A DNA stretch of 64,000 nucleotides from Massospora cicadina (lineage: Eukaryota > Entomophthoromycota > Entomophthoromycetes > Entomophthorales > Entomophthoraceae). Location: NCBI GenBank assembly GCA_022478985.1, contig JAKSZP010000108.1, forward strand, positions 1 through 64,000, read 5' to 3'. Both the position numbers and the translations under genes were made by a program. The notes under the pieces are model-generated. The model had not been told where the DNA came from. It worked only from the letters and a program-made list of their open reading frames with translations, and did not search any database. This document shows, piece by piece, positions 11,922-22,450 of the stretch (its first letter is position 1; each line of letters starts with the position of its first letter).

Positions 11922-12170
11922 TCAAACTTTCGCCACCACTATACACCAAAATACGATGGTACAAGAGTTTTTGATAACTTGGAAACTGTCAGCCAAATGA
12001 TGTTTGCCAACTTGATAATCCACTAAACCCAGAACTTTCAGCGTGGGAATACCTTGAGGAGCCCCTCCCCTAACCATACCACCTAGCAAGTAACTCAGAT
12101 CAAGGTAGTTGGATAAGTCTTGGTCAATAAAATTCTCAGAGGCTCCTGTATCCACCAAAATAGTTGTGCT
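11922..12170 (-). pseudogene. E1 retroviral-type aspartic protease
   Basis: The minus strand reads TTILVDTGASENFIDQDL (from about 12165). DTG at 12144-12152 is the intact catalytic triplet. IPTLKVLGLVDYQVG follows and the frame ends near 11922. It releases the element's proteins from the polyprotein. It is the first recognisable domain of E1. Confidence 0.75.
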
Positions 12171-12966
12171 GGGTTTCCTTAAAGGGTATTAAAGGGTAGC
12201 TTTAAATAAGAAATATCCAAAATATTTTTCATTAATAGAATACAACTCCTGAACTTCACCAGAAAATTTTATTAGGCATAAGCATGGCTCAGGATAAGTT
12301 ATTGTATCATAAAATGGAGAGGGATAATCTGCCAATCTCACTACTGATGCCACATAACCCACCAATCTTCAAAAGTTGCATAAACAAAACAATATAGCAA
12401 TATTAACTTTATCTCCACCTCCTGTGTTCTGCGGATAATGGTAGGGTCAAGCGCGGGTTCTCTGGGGTGATTTGGTATTTAGAAATGGGATACATATAAG
12501 AGCCATAAGAAAAGATATTGGGCTCGTTTTTATGTAAAAACATCGTTATACAAAGCGTTTTGGGCTGCAAATAACCCCATACCGATTTCACCAACGGTTG
12601 TACATAAACATTCAAGGCCATCACCACCAAACCCTTCGATGGTTCCGCCTGCACCATCCTAACGTGGTGCCAAGAAAAATCATTTTAATTGTATTGATTT
12701 AATTAATTTAGGTGGAAATTCAGGGAATCACAACTCTCAGATTACTAAGCATCTGTATCCACCATTTATGAGTAAGAAGGGTTGGTACTTCCCAGTTGTG
12801 GATAGTGAGAATAACGCTGAGCCATCCAAACCATTGATTAAATAAGAAAATGTTGGTGAGCCCCATCGAGGCCATGACAAAATGATAGGTGCACCCAATT
12901 AGTACTCAGAAAAAGCCCCACATGGATAGTTCTAGTGCATGCAATTAAAAGAGGTTGCTCGTCTAA
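12171..12966 (-). other. E1 5' region without recognisable gag
   Basis: Only about 800 bp separate the 5' LTR of E1 from its protease. An 82-codon minus frame (12657-12409) and a 62-codon one (13026-12838, partly LTR) show no Gag signature and no zinc knuckle. The usual TGG primer site is not visible next to the LTR at 12966. Either gag was deleted or this lineage lost it. Confidence 0.45.
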
Positions 12967-13863
12967 TGTCAAGAGAGTGTCTATAACTCTCCAGTTTCCA
13001 GAGGGTGGTGCGCAGTGCACAGCCACAAAGCCAGGAAACTATTCGTCAGGATTATGGTAAAAAGGGCACCGAAAAGGGAGCCAGAGCCAAAGTAAACTAT
13101 TGCAAGGGTGTATAACGCGGTGTAGAGTATCTGGAAACAAGTAAACAGGAAAACTTTGGAGGGACCCATGGGGGAGCCCATAAACAAGTGAAGATATGTG
13201 CTATAGGGTTTCGGTGCCTCAGTTTGGAGGAAAACAAGGGGCCCAACGGTTCACTTGATCTTGTAGATACTATAGTGAAAATGGAACGGCCAACGTTGGT
13301 AAAGACCTTCCTAAGTGGTACGCGCACAGGTTTCACTAGTAACCTAAATTTTAAAGTACGAAATTGAATGGAAAAAGTTTATATAAATGAAGATGACCAA
13401 TGAGGAAGGTTGGTCTCAAAGAATCATAATTAAACACTTATGGTGGAATCATCATTCAGTGGAAGTGGTGCTAAGCCCAGGTGTACCAATAAGCGCACAC
13501 TTCCATTGGGCAGGGTATTAAAGCTAAATATTGATCAAACTCAGGTTATTGATTGAAGGTAAGGCTGACCTGAGCTGGAAATTTCTAAAATTGAACAGGT
13601 TTCAAAACCCAGTTTTCCTAACAATGGAACTGAACTGTCATCATTTAGAAGGTAAATCATCCATTTTAACTCCACTGCCATGACACATGGCTGGACATCT
13701 TGCACTTCCCTTGAACCAACCTGTGTATATTTAGCTTCCACCCAGCGTTGGTCCAAGGTTTTCCTTAAGTCAGGGAGGTCCTTTAACTTGACCTTTTTTG
13801 ACTCTTGATTCCCAGCCTTTTCATGGCAGTTGGTCTCCTCAAAAAAGTCATGTAAACATGACA
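12967..13863 (-). repeat. E1 5' LTR, intact copy
   Basis: An 897-bp repeat with termini tgtcaagagag and ...aaacatgaca, i.e. TGTCA/TGACA inverted ends. It matches 2441-3027 plus 8439-8738 with substantial divergence, roughly a fifth by eye. It serves as the empty-site reference for the LINE insertion. Confidence 0.88.
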
Positions 13864-13869
13864 TGCCCT

Positions 13870-15640
13870 ATACCATGCAGGATTTTTATACCTCAGCCTA
13901 ACTTGCAGTGGGAGATCTGACCCTGGGAACCAAGTGCTACTTTCAGAACTTCGTTAACACAGCTATTCATCACCTCCTCCAGCTAGTTAATCTGAACCAT
14001 CATGAAGTCTCCCAATAACTGGGGCTAACCCAAACCGTACACTCCCATGTCATTAATTTTTACAACATGGCCTCCTCCTTCATTCATGAAAACCGAGAAA
14101 GCCATTATAAATAACTGCCAATTAATCAATGAAGCATAGGGTTAAATTGAGGGGTTGGATACAGTAAATCTGGATACCGCAAAAACCAACTGCATCAGAA
14201 TACCAACTCCTTGATGCTGCTTGAAACCAGACCTCCACCAAGTTGAAGATCTGATATGAACTCTGCAACAACACTAAAATGAGCTACATCTATAGATTAA
14301 ACCTCTTGGAGCGAAGGACCTGAAGACCTAGGGGGGCTGAAGGTTCCCGTGGGCCTTTAGTGCCCTCTGGCCCCACGTCACCAACCACCAAAGATCCTGC
14401 AACCCTCGGCAAAAGGATTTTTGGCAGCCTTAGCTGCCTTATGTGATCAAAATTCGGAATGTAGCCCAGGGGTGAAAACTCCAGATAGACAGAGTCCCCC
14501 TCAACCCTAGGGTCTCCGTTGAGACATTGTCAGACGAAATGGATAATTTTAGCACCTTCACCAAGCTTACTGATAGCCACATCTCTTAGCTCAGACAAAC
14601 TTTTTGAAGGCTCAAGGCCCGTTTGACTACTCTTGAGAGCCAGCTTCTCCTTTGTGCGCCGATATTCAATCCCTAAAGAAGAAGGTTGCCTCAAAGCTTC
14701 CAATTTCTTTCTCAACCGAAAATGGGACAATATCCAAGAGGATCTTAAGAGCCTAGATGTCAGTTGGACCAGCAGGTCCCCATGACTATGTGAAGACTGA
14801 AATCTCCATTCTGGCATTGATTCCTGGCGTTAACAATCTCTCTAATCCTCTTGTAACTAACTTTAAAATTAGTTTTTAAAGAAAGGTTCACCCCTAGCCA
14901 GGAAAGAATCGCCTCTTTCCTGTATGCCTATGAGAGTCCATGTAAGAAGCCACGATGGGCATAAAGTGAGCCATATCCACTCCTGCCTTAACAACACTTC
15001 TTAGGAGTTCATGACTTCCCATTTTTAAAAGAATGCAACACCTGGGATCATGTATATACGTCCTTAGTACAAGAATTCGATAGCAATCAAACCCTGGACA
15101 ATCAAAGACAAGCATTCTTGAGTATCCTCTTGAATAAAGGGGAAAGCTCCATGGAGTTTGCAAACCATTTCTATGACCAAGCACAACCCATGGTTACCAC
15201 CAATTATATTATCTTGGATGACGCTATCACCACTGTCATTTTCATGTTGAGTCCTACCTGAGGTTCAAATATATATGATTGTCCAAAAGAACGGTTTCGC
15301 CTGCATCTAAAAAATTAAGGAAGAAATTAACAAGATCCCTGAATAGACCCTGCACTCCAAGGCTACCATATGGGTTCCTCCAACTGTCCTCAGGTCCATG
15401 TGGTCAAAATAAGAATAATCCTTGACCCTGGTGCACCTACTGCAATGTTTCAGATGCAGCGCCAAGACATGCTGGAAACGTATTGCTGAGGAGGCAGGAA
15501 AAGGGCAATAAGCATTAAGGACAAGGAAATCCAATCTGATATCCCCACCACACCCCAATAATCATCCATAACCTCAAACGAACCTAAAGCTATTGTACAT
15601 GTAGAATTAATTTTGGTACCCTATTGATAATAAAGAAATT
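13870..15640 (+). pseudogene. Element 2a gag
   Basis: The plus strand continues the Gag of 2a after the E1 insertion. Blocks align with 2b: the leader-gag boundary (13906-14100 against 36765-36960, both with caccatga/cccaacaactggggct text), the linker rich in leucine-containing repeats (14540-14780 against 37360-37600), and the capsid-like region (14880-15300 against 37720-38130). The zinc knuckle of 2b has only a decayed counterpart near 15440. The frame is broken throughout, and minus-strand ORFs in this interval are shadows. Confidence 0.62.
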
Positions 15641-15699
15641 AATACTGCTTACGCTTCTTCTGATGACTCTCCTATGTTTCTCACGCTACCTCACAAGTA

Positions 15700-16329
15700 A
15701 GAAGTCTGGTTACCTGAGTTGCAGTTCAGGTTTATAAGATTCCAGTTATCTCCATAGTTGACAGTGGTTCCCCTGTAAACGTTATATCTTCCAAGTTGAA
15801 GCGTATCACGATTGCTCAGGACCTGCAATAATATATGGAGTATAGCACGGCTGACCCACAATGTGGCCAATCAATAGGGGCTTATTTCCCTACCCATCCA
15901 ATTTGGGAAGCTCTCTGTAGATACCCCCGCCATCGTGCTGGTTTACCCAAGCTATGACCTTATTCTTGAACACAGTTTCTTTGAAACTACTCAGCAGTAG
16001 TACTTTATTATGACGGATTTTTTGCTTCTACTGGGGCATTAGCCACTTAATCTATGAAACCTCCCGCGACCCTAAGATGGAGGTCAAGGCCTTAGCTTGC
16101 CTACTATAGATTAAGGGCAGAATCAATCAACTCAAATATCATGTAAGGGGCTCTTGGGTCCGGCTGCCCCATCTGCTATTGATGGACAATGGGACATGCT
16201 GAACTACTTACCTGGGGCAACTACTATACCTCCAAAGTTTCAAGTCATTGCTGACACCTGTGTCCATGTACATATCCCTTCCAGATACCTGCTGGAAAAC
16301 TGAGTCCTAGACAACCATACACCAATGAG
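15700..16329 (+). pseudogene. Element 2a aspartic protease region
   Basis: Around 15745-15800 the plus strand reads SIVDSGSPVNVISSK. The DSG triplet (15760-15768) is the aspartic protease active site in its serine form. Element 2b has NSG in the same place, so DSG is probably ancestral for this family. The downstream part (15830-16000) corresponds to 38650-38830 of 2b. Stops interrupt the frame. Confidence 0.65.
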
Positions 16330-17489
16330 GTGCTAACCTTCTCAGAAATTATAGATCTAGCTTATGATAGATTTATATCAGTGTTGTTGGAAAAACTTAC
16401 TGACAGACCCAGGGTAGTAGACCCAAACAGTCTCACCGCCTATTTCCGCCTCCTACCAGTGGAGGCTGTCAACAATGTTCTTAGTTTTGGGAGCCTAAGG
16501 GATTTTGGTTTTAAAAAACCTCATCAGTGGTCCTGGTTATCACAAATTTCGGAAAGGACCTTATTAGACAACAGCGCAAGTTCAAGAATTACTGGAGGAG
16601 TATTCAGACCGTTTTTTGCCTTGAACTACAGCTTTAGGGAAATGAGTGGGGTTCTTAATCATGTGGAGACTGAAGATGTTTCCCCGTTTTGGTCTGCTTT
16701 ACTGAAAAAGTAAAGTTGAAGAGGCTCAGGTGGTGGTGGAGCTCAGACAACTATTCAAAGCTGGACTCTTAGTGCCTTCATGCAGCCCTCAGGCCTCTCC
16801 CCTCTTGCTGGTTCAGAAAAAGGATGGCAGCCTTTGGGTGGTGATGGACTATTGATGGCTCAACTCCATCACTAAGAAGACAGTTATCCTTTGTCCCAAA
16901 TTGACAACTCTCCAACTTAACACCAGATCGTAGTAATTTTCTGTGATAGACCTTGCCAGTGGATATTGGCAAGTGGAGCTTGCCCCCAAATATTGAGCCA
17001 AGTGTGCGCTCATAGCCAATGAAGGGCTATTTGAGCTTAAAAGAATGCCCCAGGTCCTCTGTTACGCGCCGGCCACTTTTTAAAGCGCCATGGTTGGAAT
17101 CCTCAAGAAATTTGAAACTATCATGTGTCCTTGTCCACCTTAATGACATCATTTTCTTCAAATGATCTTTTGAAGACAAGTAGAGAATATTCAGGAAGTT
17201 TTATAATCGTCTCCAAAAGGACTAATCAAGCTCAATCCTTCGAAATGCCCCTTTTTCCAGTCATAAATGGAGTTTCTGGAACACAAGGTCTAAAAGGATG
17301 GATACTGGCCTATACCGGACAAAGTTGATGCCATAGAAAAGATGTTGCACCTCCAAAGCTTAAGTGATATTCAGGTGCTCTTAGGCATGATGGGCTATTA
17401 TCATCAAATTATTACTCAGTTTTCCTACCTAGACAAGCCTCTATTATATCTCTTAATGAAGAAAATCCCGTTTGAATGGTGGCCTGAAC
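16330..17489 (+). pseudogene. Element 2a reverse transcriptase
   Basis: A linker frame (16330-16713) precedes RT. RT blocks are LFKAGLLVPSCSPQASPLLL, then VQKKDGSLWVVMDY near 16815-16850, SVIDLASGYWQVELAPK near 16940-16995 and CALIANEGLFELKRMPQ near 17005-17050. The catalytic box is HLND near 17135-17150 where YLDD is expected. The thumb and connection DIQVLLGMMGYYHQIITQFS follow (17370-17430). Stops and frameshifts separate most blocks. The closest relative in the window is the RT of 2b (39550-40200). Confidence 0.72.
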
Positions 17490-17696
17490 AAGGAAAGACT
17501 TTTAGTGCGTTGAGGACTGCTCTATGTACTAAACCCATTTTAGTCCACCCACGTTTTGACCAACCCATCTTGTTGTTCATGGATGCGAGCAATGTCACTG
17601 TTGGGGCTATCCTAGCCCAGAATGACAAAAATCAGGTTGAACATCACATGGCCTATTTTAGTAAGACTCTGAGTAAGGCCAAACAGAACTATAGTA
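17490..17696 (+). pseudogene. Element 2a RNase H, first part
   Basis: Reads LLFMDASNVTVGAILAQND near 17570-17625, then HHMAYFSKTLSKAKQNYSI up to about 17696. This is the start of a Ty3-type RNase H with its catalytic Asp in MDAS. The frame then runs into unrelated DNA. Comparison with 2b (40490-40545) shows that the next expected residues are found only after 18762. Confidence 0.75.
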
Positions 17697-18762
17697 TTGC
17701 CAAAAAACACTTTTCCAAACAGTGGGATCCACTAATGTGCCAGGCCGACCAGTATGGATACTTGCTGACCCTTGCTGTTTCGCCTACATAGGCGTACCAA
17801 CCCCTACAAGTCCACGTCCAACCCACCAACCCAGCAGACCAACAACTTCGCATTAGTCCCATGGTCCATCTTGGGTGTGCCATGGAGAGTCCATCCTCCA
17901 TCCTGGGCATCCATGGCACTCTCATTCTTCACCACCCTCAAGGCTGACGGCCAGCAGCACATCATCGTTGGTGGCTACTTACTCAGGTTCCCACTGGATT
18001 TTCATAGGGCTGAGGTATGGGAGCTGGCAGCATTGGCCACTCCAGGCGTATCACCCCGCGCCTACTTCAGGGGATCTCCAGTCCCACTCATACACATTTT
18101 AGTGACTCTTGCTACTTCAAATAAATAGGAAAGTGGGCGAAAGAGAGATCTATATCTGGAGTGGAATCCTATTTAGACTCTAAACTACTGCGCCTATCTA
18201 ATCCCATTGACCATCTAAGCTGGAACCTCAACCAATTGCAGTCATCCGTGACAGCAATTCCCTCCTATTCCACTTGTACCATACAAATTATTAGGTCAAC
18301 TCATCATATGCACAAGTCGACAGTCAGCCATATATAAATTCCTATTATAATAATATTTTGAGCATCCTCATCAGAAAGCACCGGTACTTCAGATTAGGCA
18401 GCAAATTCATAATCAGACATTTGATAACAAAAATGTTATCTTTACACTGGAAAAACCCACAATCAGTCTCATATTGTAGTCAGCATCAAGATAAGATTCT
18501 GCCAAACTCAGATTCGATGAAGCAAAATCTTCGTCAGATGGTTGATAAGAACTTGTTGACTTTCTGCCAGAAATTCCCACAATTACCCACAATTTTGCAG
18601 ATAGCGCCAAAATAGGAATCCGCCGAACCTAATCAAATAATTAGATTATAACATTAAATAACTCTACTCTAAGCGATTAGCTGGTAATCATGCCTGTCTA
18701 ACCAACATTTCTAATTATAATATAATTGGGAGAATCTATCTGGGTAATGTCTGACAAGCATT
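17697..18762. mobile_element. Unclassified 1.07 kb insertion in RNase H of 2a
   Basis: The host reading stops at about 17696 and resumes at about 18763 (cattactgaaagagattgcc), as judged from the uninterrupted 2b copy. The left half (about 17700-18120) is GC-richer with an open 118-codon plus frame (17772-18128). The right half (18130-18762) is AT-rich, has a TATA-like catatataaatt near 18330 and an 85-codon frame (18358-18615). Neither product resembles a known family to me, and no tRNA-like promoter boxes were found. It could be a solo LTR or a non-autonomous element. Ends are accurate to about 10 bp. Confidence 0.5.
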
Positions 18763-19029
18763 ACTGAAAGAGATTGCCTGGCTGTCTTTCTAGCCATCAA
18801 ACATTTTTTCCTTATCTCTATAGTACCCACTTTACCATTTTCACCAACCACTCCTCGCTATAGTGAGACCTAGCAGATGAAGTACCCAGATGGCTTTTTA
18901 ACTAGATGGGCCTTATGGCTGCAGTGTTATGCTTTCACCATTGTTCACTGTGTGGATGCAATCCACCAGAATGCTGATGGCCTCTCTATAATGATTGTGC
19001 TAGCTGCTTTGACCCCCATGGAAGACTTA
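18763..19029 (+). pseudogene. Element 2a RNase H, second part
   Basis: Resumes with text corresponding to ERECLAVLLAIKHFRPYLC in 2b, here as a decayed frame (tgcctggctgtctttctagcc). A decayed version of the block around 40640-40790 of 2b then follows, up to the start of integrase. Confidence 0.6.
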
Positions 19030-20221
19030 CTGTATGATATGATTGGTTAACACAAATGTTGGGAGTTGGAAATGCCTGAGGTCCAAGATGTGCTCCAAAA
19101 GATGATCTGAGGCACTCAAATCAAGGACAGGCTGCTATATAAGAGGATCAATAATAAATATATCCCTTATGTCCGCCCTTATTCCCAGATCAACATTAAC
19201 CTAGAGGGCCATACTACTGTGGGACATGGGGCAGTTAAAAAGACTCATGAATGATTGAAGTCACGATGTAACTGGGTTTGAATGGTGGAAACCATCCAAG
19301 AGGTCCTGAGGCCTATATGACTTGCCGATCAAAGACTGAGCTAGTCCTTGATATCAACACCCAGTCATTACCCCGATGGAACCCTTCAATGTCATTAGCG
19401 TTGATGTCATAGGCCCTCTTCTTACTGGATTACATGGCCATAAATATATTCTTCTACCCATGAACCATCTAACCAAATGGCTTGAAACAATTTTGGTTTC
19501 CGCGCAACTGCAAAAGCTGTGGCTCTCTTTCTTGTTTGATCCATTTTAACCCAGTATGCATGCCCACAGACTTTACTTTCAGATAATGGGTAAAATTTCA
19601 CCTCGCAGGTAGTCCAAGAACTTACTCCACTTTTTGGCACTAACCAAAGTTTTGTCCCATGTAACTCATTCACTAATGTCGCAGTGGAATGAAATAACAG
19701 AACACTTGTCTCTCTTTTTACAGAAGATGCTTGCCTCTGACCATGCTCTCTGGAGTCATTATTCATCCAGAGCCTTTCTTGCCCATAGAATAAGCTACCA
19801 TGAGTCATTAATTTGTTCTCCTATGAAGCTAGAGTGCTCCCTGGCTCCTAAATAGCGTTCAGCCTTTTATCAAAATCCTCCTCTCATGAAAACTGATCTA
19901 ACCATGAGGGCCCTATACAATTGAAATTGTTCAGCTTCAAGCCCTAGTCACACAAGGAGTCATCACCACCACCAAAAGAGAGACATCCCGATTTAGTGTC
20001 AGCTGACTCTGCCTTGCCATTTTTCAATTAGGTGGCCTCATTCTCTTTTTTCATCATTAACCCAGAGGTTAACAGAGTAAGCTCAACGTTCTTTGGTCCA
20101 GACCTTATAAGATCATCCATAAGGTAAACTCCAAGTTATCCAATGCCAACATAAATCAGGGGACAGTGGTGAATTGAGTGCATGGCTGGTTCCTCCAGCC
20201 CTACACTCCCCTCTGACAGGA
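19030..20221 (+). pseudogene. Element 2a integrase
   Basis: The region aligns with the 2b integrase (40830-41990): a zinc-binding segment with a cysteine pair near 19315 (MTCRSKTE), the core start near 19385-19440 (counterpart of SIDVVGPLHTG in 2b), and the C-terminal block KIIHKVNSKLSNANINQGT near 20110-20165. Frames are heavily interrupted. ORFs on the minus strand here (19422-19808) are shadows. It ends at the polypurine tract. Confidence 0.65.
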
Positions 20222-20236
20222 CCTTGAGGGGGGCGA
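20222..20236 (+). other. Polypurine tract of element 2a
   Basis: Reads ccttgaggggggcga immediately before the 3' LTR. Element 2b has the equivalent cttgaggggggcgt at 42004-42017. Confidence 0.65.
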
Positions 20237-20707
20237 TATCAGGATTTGAGATGACGAGCAAGCCAAAATCCCTGCTCCTAAATTAGCCTTTACTGATCAA
20301 CTCTTTAACCAGTGCAAACGGAACCTTATCCTAAAGGCACCAAAACTAGAAACGATCAGGAAGCATCACGCGTACAAGAATCAATGGATTCACCTTCAGG
20401 AATCATGTCCCCAAATCCCAAATAATGAGAGGCGCCGCCACCACAACTGCAGTCATGAGGAAAACGTAGTACAATGGGGGGGATCCAGGTGATTAATCCA
20501 AAAGTCAGTAAAAGATCCTGATCCTACAGGGACACGAAGGTACCCTAGATCACAATGTCCATACAAGTCTAATAAATATCAATGCCTTCTAACATAATAA
20601 GTTATTCTATATTCTTCCCATCTTTTGTTTTTAGACCTCTCCATTAATTTTCAGCTTCAAGCCCATTTTTAGACTTCAACAACAGTCAAGAGAACTGTTA
20701 TGCTGAG
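20237..20707 (+). repeat. 3' LTR of element 2a
   Basis: 471 bp, starting tatcaggatttgagatgacg (first dinucleotide TG changed to TA). It aligns with 1590-2064 and more distantly with the 2b LTRs. It is followed by the duplication atcagg at 20708-20713. Confidence 0.85.
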
Positions 20708-20713
20708 ATCAGG

Positions 20714-20820
20714 ATAACTTGTAAACCACAGCTTTTTATGATTTTTTTAATAGTAAAATTGTTAAACTACTATAACGGTTGTCTTAGTAAAACAAGCATT
20801 GTTTGTTCAATTTCCACCTC
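20714..20820 (-). repeat. Probable other half of the element 0 LTR
   Basis: This sequence directly follows the 2a target duplication, so it must have been contiguous with 1589. On the minus strand an LTR could start near 20820 after the purine-rich aggaggtgga (20823-20832), giving a short LTR of roughly 220 bp once joined with 1473-1589. No second copy was found in the window, so the outer limit is a guess. Confidence 0.35.
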
Positions 20821-21489
20821 CTACTAGTTAAGCTATATAGATGCTAATTATAAGATAATAGGGAATTATGATAAGTAATGGAGGGCTCAATTTGGCTAAA
20901 TGAAGATTTGATCTATCAGAGCACTTTTAAAGCATTCTCTCAAACTAGCAGAATCTTTGGAGTATGTCAGCAGTTAGAATGATGAAATCATTTGGTATGA
21001 TTTAATACAAGACTCAAATAGCCATCCAAAATATCTGCACTTGGGTAATAACAAAATATTCTAGTAGGCGATTGGCTAGGAAAATATTTGCATTCTCTGG
21101 AATCCCCTCAGGTCTATAAAAGGTTGTACGTTTCTCTTATAGATTTGCATTACACAAAAGTTATTTCTTGGGTGGACTTTGGGGCCAGTGGCCCTATTCT
21201 GCTGAAGGATGTCGTAGTCTCATGGACTTAATATGAGGTATGCATCTGAATCCTTGGAGTAATATAATTACTCCAAGTGACTTGATTTCACCAAGTGCTG
21301 TACGGGATTTTTAGATTAGTAATATTTGGGGCTAATCTTCCCCAGAATACTCTAACTAGTGAAACAGCTGTATGTTCAACAAACACTAAGTATCAGGTTA
21401 TCTGCTTAAATCCAGGTTTTCAAATGCTCCTCCACTTCATTATATGGTGCTCCTTCTATCATACCAGTTTGACCTCAGCTAGGTTTTTC
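20821..21489. other. Unassigned AT-rich stretch beside element D
   Basis: No coding signal was recognised. A TATA-like gtctataaaagg at about 21114 is a possible LTR promoter, but no matching LTR copy was found. It may hold the 3' untranslated region and 3' LTR of the minus-strand element D. Confidence 0.3.
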
Positions 21490-22450
21490 CTTTTAGAGTG
21501 AGAACAGCATTGAGGTGTGGAAGGTTGTGTGGAGTTTCAATATGGGGATCTCAACATGGAAAGACCCGCTGGGCAGAACCTTGCTGATTAGAAATGAGAT
21601 GGCTCTTTTGCACGCCTCTTTCTGGTATAGTACCCTAAATGGAGGTTCTTCAGGTACACCATCACAAGGTCACCAACATGATATTTTGGGCTGGGTGACG
21701 TTTTCTGTAAGTAAATATTTTGTGTCCTTGGCGGTTTTTGTCAGCTTTACTTGCACTTGTTGGTGTATCTTGCAGATGTGCACTGTGAAGCCATCCACTG
21801 CGATATTGCAGCATATCTGAGGACTGATGGTAAAAGTGGGCTTAGTCTAGGTTGGCGTACAGTGGCAGCATCTCCATTGATGTGTGGAGGGAGTTTATAA
21901 ATGAAAACTGGGATAGTGGGAGGTTGTCTGCCCAGGTGTCCTTGGAGGCGTTAATGTAGCAGTGGAGGTATCGTTCTAGTGGCTGGTTAGTCCTTTCCAT
22001 TTTATGGCAGACTGCGTGTGTTACATGGATAACTAGAACAGCTTGATTATTAACACTCCGCATGGGCATCCCAGAATTTTGAGGTGAACTAGGGCCATCT
22101 AGTTCTCACAACTTCCTGTAGAACTATGAATGTAATAAAACATGGGACACAGAAAATGAGCCATGTCCTTAACTGTGGTCGTCTGTAGAAATGTAAAAGA
22201 TATGCTATATTTTTCATGAATCATTCTTTAAACACCATAATTATGTCAATTTTCGTGAAGATGGTAGGCCCACGATGAAGTCTACTGATATCTATGTTCA
22301 GGCCCCGCCGCTTGTTGGAGTGGGTGTAGAAGTCTGTTTCTGACTTTCCTGTCCAGTTTTGATTGCATGCAGATGATACAGTGCTCTACCCAGGTGGGCA
22401 CTTCCTTTGTTATACTGTTCCATTTTTATGCTAATTTTATTTGGTTGATG
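21490..22450 (-). pseudogene. Element D integrase
   Basis: The clearest part on the minus strand (22069-21842) reads NQPLERYLHCYINASKDTWA, then DNLPLSQFSFINSLHTSMEM. This is the conserved segment after the catalytic Glu in Ty3 integrases (usually ..QYLRCY...W...LPLAEFAYN...H.ST). The C-terminal part runs to about 21490. The core upstream (22070-22450) is broken. The order on the minus strand (protease 24.6, RT 23.4-24.1, integrase 22.0 kb) confirms the orientation. Confidence 0.65.

Larger units (their letters stand above)
2441..13863 (-). mobile_element. Ty3/gypsy element E1, minus strand, inserted in gag of 2a
   Basis: The two LTRs (2441-8738, itself interrupted, and 12967-13863) carry inverted termini tgtcaagag...catgaca and flank a minus-strand pol. 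The target duplication tgccct lies at 2435-2440 and 13864-13869. The flanking 2a sequence joins across the insertion when compared with 2b near 36710-36760, which has no such insertion. A polypurine tract lies next to the 3' LTR. Without the LINE the element is about 6.0 kb. Only protease, RT, RNase H and integrase are recognised; there is no convincing gag. Confidence 0.88.
1590..20707 (+). mobile_element. Ty3/gypsy element 2a, full span including nested insertions
   Basis: Two related direct repeats (1590-2064 and 20237-20707) flank a plus-strand gag-pol region. The 6-bp target duplication atcagg sits at 1584-1589 and 20708-20713. The body is split by E1 at 2440/13870 and by an unclassified block at 17697-18762. 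Without these insertions the element is about 6.6 kb, close to the 6452 bp of its relative 2b. The coding order is gag, protease, reverse transcriptase, RNase H, integrase. All frames carry many stops, so this is an old dead copy. Confidence 0.85.

Noticed and set aside
12981..13187. Minus-strand ORF with a membrane-like hydrophobic stretch, possible envelope piece
   Set aside because: It is LTR sequence running through the LTR terminus. The second copy has the same text with stops, and envelope genes do not sit in LTRs.
13541..13864. 107-codon minus-strand ORF as a gene
   Set aside because: It lies wholly within the E1 LTR, and the other LTR copy breaks the frame and is interrupted by the LINE. 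Chance frame.
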